Source of the DNA: Bacillota bacterium | GTDB lineage: Bacteria > Bacillota > Clostridia > Lachnospirales > Lachnospiraceae | NCBI GenBank assembly: GCA_023387655.1 | Contig: JAEWHR010000116.1 | Coordinates: forward strand, 1 to 64,000 | DNA length: 64,000 nucleotides | Reading direction: 5' to 3' | Shown: positions 60,442-64,000 of the stretch, piece after piece | How positions within the stretch are numbered: position 1 is the first letter of the stretch | Layout: each line of letters begins with the position of its first letter | The notes under the pieces: model-generated | The model's database searches: none | What the model was told of the DNA's origin: nothing | Seen by the model: the letters and a program-made list of their open reading frames with translations, nothing else | Position numbers and translations under genes: made by a program

Positions 60442-61830
60442 ATGAGAAAAAAAATAATAGCAACTATGTTAACATGTGCAATGGTAGCTTCTGTATTCAT
60501 GGGGTGTGGGAACAAAGCAGAAGATTCTTCCAAAGATACGCCAACAGTTGGACCTACACAAGAAGCAGGGAATAAGGAAGGTAACAAGATAGAGGATAAA
60601 CAGAATCCTTCAAAAGAAGAATTAAGCGGAACACTTACTTTTGCAATCTGGGATAATAACTTAAATGACTTTATTGAGCAAAATGATATGGTTGGTAAGT
60701 TCCAAAAAGAATATCCTAATGTAGAAATTGAAGTTGAAAAGATAAAGGATGATTCAGAATATTGGAATGCAATGAAGATGAGGGCATCTGCAAATCAATT
60801 ACCTGATATTATGTTTAATAAACCTTTCACTTTATCAAGATTTAAAGATTATTTATTAGATTTGTCAAGCACGAATGCTTGTGCGAACAATGAATTAGCT
60901 TCTGGTTATGCTATTAATGGTAAAGTTCTTGGTATTCCAATGACTTCTGGATATGAATATGTCTACTATTGGAAGGACTTATTTAAGGAAGCAGGAGTAG
61001 AAGTCCCTACTACCTGGGTGGAATTTGAAGAAGTAGCAAAAAAACTACAAGATTACTATGGTAAGAATGATTCTGACTTTATGGCAATTGCTTGTGGCTT
61101 AAAAGATGAGTGGCCTGATTATCCTTATATGGAATTTATGCCTGCTCTAGAGTCTGGAAACGGACAAAACTGGAATACTATGGCAACACAAGATGCACCA
61201 TTTGCAGAAGGTAGCGATATTAACAAAGCATATCAAAAAGTATATAACCTATTTACTTCAGGTGTTCTAGGAAAAGATCCTTTAGGTCTTGGTAACGACC
61301 AGGTTACTTCATTGTTTGCAGTTAAAAAAGCAGCGATTATTGCTCTTGGCGATTGGGGTCTTCAAAATATAAAAAATGGTGCAGAAGATGTATCCCAGTT
61401 AGGAACGTTCTATTTACCTACAAGAAATTCAAAAGAGGATCCATTTAATGTTATAGTTCAAGGTGATTCCTTTATGGGTGTAACTACACACTCAAAACAT
61501 CCGGATGCAGCATTGGCATTTGTAGAATGGTTTTATTCTGAAGCTTGGTATCCAGATTACATAAATTATGTTTCATCAGCATCCTCTATGACAAACTTTC
61601 CGAAAGAAAAGGAGCCAATTTTAGCAGAGTCAGATATGCTTTGTCCAAACAAGGTACTTGTAATGTATGATGGTGGTGGTGATAATTTTACAGCAATTCA
61701 AAACGAGACAACATTTGATTATAAAAAACTTGGAGCACAGATGTTAACGGATGGTTTTGATTTAAAGAATGCACTTGCTGACTTAGATTCTAAATGGAAA
61801 GACGCAAGATTGAAATTAAATATTAAGTAA
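60442..61830 (+). CDS. CUT1-type sugar-binding lipoprotein
   Basis: This extracytoplasmic receptor of 462 residues belongs to the SBP_bac_1 family that binds oligosaccharides. Lipobox FMGC lies near residue 23, followed by a charged linker to about 60. The mature fold has GTLTFAIWDNNLNDFIEQN, RASANQLPDIMFNKPFTLSRF, PMTSGYEYVYYWKDLFKEAGV and AAIIALGDWGLQN. AAGGGAGGTATTGCTTT precedes the ATG. A strong hairpin lies between it and the permease genes. Position before a GH2 beta-galactosidase gene suggests a galactoside ligand. Confidence 0.93.
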   Translation: MRKKIIATMLTCAMVASVFMGCGNKAEDSSKDTPTVGPTQEAGNKEGNKIEDKQNPSKEELSGTLTFAIWDNNLNDFIEQNDMVGKFQKEYPNVEIEVEKIKDDSEYWNAMKMRASANQLPDIMFNKPFTLSRFKDYLLDLSSTNACANNELASGYAINGKVLGIPMTSGYEYVYYWKDLFKEAGVEVPTTWVEFEEVAKKLQDYYGKNDSDFMAIACGLKDEWPDYPYMEFMPALESGNGQNWNTMATQDAPFAEGSDINKAYQKVYNLFTSGVLGKDPLGLGNDQVTSLFAVKKAAIIALGDWGLQNIKNGAEDVSQLGTFYLPTRNSKEDPFNVIVQGDSFMGVTTHSKHPDAALAFVEWFYSEAWYPDYINYVSSASSMTNFPKEKEPILAESDMLCPNKVLVMYDGGGDNFTAIQNETTFDYKKLGAQMLTDGFDLKNALADLDSKWKDARLKLNIK

Positions 61831-61859
61831 AAGATTAATCTATGGTAGGAATTCTATAC

Positions 61860-61889
61860 GAGGTTGTTGCAAATATTTGCGACAACCTC
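61860..61889 (+). terminator. Intercistronic hairpin between binding protein and permease genes
   Basis: GAGGTTGTTGCAAAT (61860-61874) pairs with ATTTGCGACAACCTC (61875-61889) over 15 bp with one wobble. No T-run follows (AATTTATAA), so it probably protects the upstream mRNA end or attenuates partly, allowing more binding protein than permease. Confidence 0.7.
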
Positions 61890-61934
61890 AATTTATAAAA
61901 GAAGTATAAATCTTTTTATTACTAGGAGGCAGCA

Positions 61935-62828
61935 ATGACAAAATTAAGTAAAAAACGAAAACAATTTATCTTCGTGTCACTAGTTATACCATTGATATTA
62001 TTAATCGCATTTGTTGTTTTTCCAGCAATTGATCTTTTTCGTATGAGTTTTACGAACTGGGATGGATATTCAAAAGGGAGTCGGTATATTGGTATAGACA
62101 ATTATATTTCAATGTTTAAGAACAAGGATTTATGGATGTCATTAATGAACAATGCAGTATACTTTTTTGTTCATTTAGCTATGATTGCTGTAGAACTTGC
62201 ATTTGCGGTGTTATTAACTAGTAAATTACGAGCTGCAAAATTCTATAAAACTATGGTGTTTATGCCATATATCATAAATGGAGTTGCCATTTCCTATGCC
62301 TTCTCTTATTTCTTTTCTCCCATAAATGGAGCTTTTGATGCAATCCTAGAGTTCCTAAATTTAGAGCCTCTCATTAGAAACTGGCTTTCAGATTCTAAGA
62401 TTGTTAATTATGTGTTATCCTTCGTCTCCGTATGGAGGTTTAGCGGTTATCATGTTATTTTATTTATGGCAGCGCTCCAATCCTTACCACAGGATGTGGA
62501 AGAAGCTGCAAGAGTAGATGGAGCAAGCACATGGCATTTATTTAAATATGTACAGATTCCTGGGATTATGTTAATGGTAGATTTCGTTCTATTTGATAAC
62601 ATCAGAGGTGCTTTACAGGTATTTGATATACCGTTTGTAATGACAGCAGGAGGACCAGGATATGCATCATCAACCTTTACTCTCTACACGATTAAAACAG
62701 CATTTACCTTTTCTAATTTTGGCTTAGCATCCACAATGGCGGTAGCTATTATGGTAATGATTGTTTCTATTTACATAATACAAAACAAATTGATTCATGG
62801 TTTTATATTAAGAGATAGGAGAAAATGA
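61935..62828 (+). CDS. CUT1-type sugar ABC transporter permease, MalF/UgpA-like
   Basis: The 297-residue membrane protein has six helices and the EAA loop EEAARVDGASTWHLFKYVQIP that docks to the ATPase. The first helix (VSLVIPLILLIAFVVFPAIDLFRMSF) is typical of MalF/UgpA permeases. AGGAGGCAGCA precedes the ATG. It lies 105 bases after the binding protein gene, across a hairpin, and 43 bases before the second permease gene. As in many CUT1 clusters, no ATPase gene is seen here; a shared MsmK-type ATPase elsewhere is expected. Confidence 0.94.
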   Translation: MTKLSKKRKQFIFVSLVIPLILLIAFVVFPAIDLFRMSFTNWDGYSKGSRYIGIDNYISMFKNKDLWMSLMNNAVYFFVHLAMIAVELAFAVLLTSKLRAAKFYKTMVFMPYIINGVAISYAFSYFFSPINGAFDAILEFLNLEPLIRNWLSDSKIVNYVLSFVSVWRFSGYHVILFMAALQSLPQDVEEAARVDGASTWHLFKYVQIPGIMLMVDFVLFDNIRGALQVFDIPFVMTAGGPGYASSTFTLYTIKTAFTFSNFGLASTMAVAIMVMIVSIYIIQNKLIHGFILRDRRK

Positions 62829-62880
62829 CGGATTATTCTACCGAATAAGATACCAGATTTTAGAAAGGAGAATGTTTTTA

Positions 62881-63714
62881 ATGAATAAAAAAGTCATTAC
62901 TCAAGTTTCAAAACAAGTGTTATGTATAGGAATGGTTGTAATTGTACTAGCTCCAATTCTTCTAACTTTGTTTGCTTCTCTAAAAACAAAAGCAGATATG
63001 GTTTCTACTTCACCTTTATGGTTTCCAGAGTGGAAGAGAATAACATTTGACAATTTTAAGAAAGTACTAAGTAACAAATACTTATTGATAGGCTTTAAGA
63101 ATACTGGTATAATTTTAATTATATCGATTTTCTTTAATGTAATGTTTGGTACCATAACGGCATTTATCTTAGAGAGATTTAAATTTAGAGGAAAAAATGT
63201 AATTATTTCCTTATTTTTTATCGGTATGTTGATTCCTAGTTTTGTTACAGAAATTGCTAGGTTTCAGGTAATACAAAAGCTTCAACTTTACAACACATTA
63301 GGAGCACCAATTGTTATTTATATCGCTTCCGACTTAATGCAATTATATATTTATAGGCAATTTATTTCAGGTATCTCTGTTGCACTTGATGAGGCGGCTT
63401 TGCTTGATGGATGTTCATACTTTGGTTTATTTGTAAGAATTATTCTACCATTACTTGTACCCGCAACAGCTACTGTATGTATAATCAAAGCAATTAATAT
63501 TATTAATGATATGTATATCCCATATCTTTACATGCCAAAGAATAAACTTCGAACACTAACTACATTTTTAATGGATTACGCTAATGCTCAACAGGGTTCT
63601 TGGCAAACACTTGCTGCTGGAATTATTCTCATCATGATACCTACGATTTTGATCTATATCTTCTTTCAAAAATATATACTTGCTGGTGTTGCAGCTGGAG
63701 CAGTAAAAGAATAA
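62881..63714 (+). CDS. CUT1-type sugar ABC transporter permease, MalG/UgpE-like
   Basis: The 277-residue membrane protein partners the preceding permease. Six helices and the EAA loop DEAALLDGCSYFGLFVRIILPL are visible. AGAAAGGAGAATGTTTTTA lies before the ATG at 62881, so the in-frame ATG at 62872, inside the spacer, is unlikely. The beta-galactosidase gene begins 26 bases after its stop. Confidence 0.94.
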   Translation: MNKKVITQVSKQVLCIGMVVIVLAPILLTLFASLKTKADMVSTSPLWFPEWKRITFDNFKKVLSNKYLLIGFKNTGIILIISIFFNVMFGTITAFILERFKFRGKNVIISLFFIGMLIPSFVTEIARFQVIQKLQLYNTLGAPIVIYIASDLMQLYIYRQFISGISVALDEAALLDGCSYFGLFVRIILPLLVPATATVCIIKAINIINDMYIPYLYMPKNKLRTLTTFLMDYANAQQGSWQTLAAGIILIMIPTILIYIFFQKYILAGVAAGAVKE

Positions 63715-63739
63715 AAAATACATAGAAAAGAGAGAGAAC

Positions 63740-64000
63740 ATGAAGGCAGATTTAACATGGTTGGATAATCCAGAAGTGTTTCGTGTCAATCAGTTAGCAG
63801 CTCACAGTGATCACCCGTTTTACCAGAACAAGGAGGATATGGTTTTAAGTGCTTCTGAGGTTCCCTTTACCCAAAGCTTTACTGAGAAAAACTCCTTATT
63901 ACAATCATTAAATGGTATCTGGCAATTTCGGTATTCTGTAAGTGCAAAAGAAAGACCAGAACAGTTCTACAAAGAAGATTTCATCGCCAAAGATTTTGAT
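63740..64000 (+). CDS. GH2-family beta-galactosidase, N-terminal part only
   Basis: The first 87 codons before the window ends resemble the N-terminus of LacZ-type glycoside hydrolase family 2 enzymes: VNQLAAHSDHPFY, LQSLNGIWQFRYS and an EQFYKEDF segment. There is no signal peptide, so it is cytosolic. It would hydrolyse beta-galactosides taken up by the upstream transporter. GAGAGAGAAC precedes the ATG. The catalytic residues lie outside the window. Confidence 0.85.
   Translation, partial: MKADLTWLDNPEVFRVNQLAAHSDHPFYQNKEDMVLSASEVPFTQSFTEKNSLLQSLNGIWQFRYSVSAKERPEQFYKEDFIAKDFD

Overview
The window is AT-rich DNA from a Gram-positive anaerobe of the Clostridia. Strong AGGAGG-type ribosome binding sites, lipobox lipoproteins, CUT1 and CUT2 sugar transporters, YesM/YesN regulators and a hydrogenase-rubrerythrin fusion fit a plant-polysaccharide-degrading Lachnospiraceae chromosome such as Lachnoclostridium phytofermentans. 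That assignment is inference from gene content; no marker gene settles it.

Region 1 (about 289-5263) is the relic of an integrative element in a tRNA-Ser(CGA) gene. The intact tRNA lies at 5178-5263 (minus). A 26-bp copy of its 3' end at 289-314 marks the far end, and a tyrosine-integrase C-terminus sits next to the tRNA, broken by an IS21-family fragment. The cargo is a minus-strand operon: a small secreted Tyr/Trp/Ser-rich protein, two MacB/FtsX-like permease subunits and their ATPase. It looks like an export or immunity system for an unrecognised secreted peptide. Copies of a roughly 120-bp repeat with a covarying hairpin lie on both sides of it.

Region 2 (5.8-20.8 kb) is a mosaic of accessory and housekeeping genes: a MerR regulator, a lipid-anchored two-FMN-domain flavin reductase, P-loop kinase-like proteins, a DUF4259-like protein, MsrA, small membrane proteins, an orphan FakA/DegV-type domain, a DEAD-box helicase with a frameshifted repetitive tail, a DUF4180 remnant and a GNAT acetyltransferase.

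Region 3 (20.8-33.3 kb) holds a single-chain [FeFe]-hydrogenase/rubredoxin/rubrerythrin/rubredoxin fusion, an OmpR-type two-component system with a three-PepSY secreted protein, a CehA/McbA-type PHP hydrolase, an NlpC/P60 wall hydrolase, MscL with a zinc-ribbon tail, and a DbpA-type helicase.

Region 4 (33.6-41.9 kb) is a sugar-sensing and uptake locus. A YesN regulator, a YesM kinase and a membrane-anchored periplasmic-binding-like protein form one operon that ends at a terminator. A CUT2 transporter (ATPase, permease, binding lipoprotein) follows.

Region 5 (42-57.5 kb) carries two large secreted BspA-type repeat proteins, a lipoprotein serpin, a DUF4176 protein, free-methionine-R-sulfoxide reductase, an Lsa/CplR-like ABC-F protein with a long attenuator-like leader, an OGG1-type glycosylase and a large SPFH protein. 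Several proteins under 60 residues also lie here.

Region 6 (57.8-64 kb) is a galactoside-utilisation cluster: a membrane-bound AraC regulator, a CUT1 binding lipoprotein, two permeases, and a GH2 beta-galactosidase cut by the window edge.

Intergenic DNA is rich in short tandem repeats of different families (39 bp, 27 bp, about 43 bp, 18-bp iterons). No CRISPR array or rRNA was seen.
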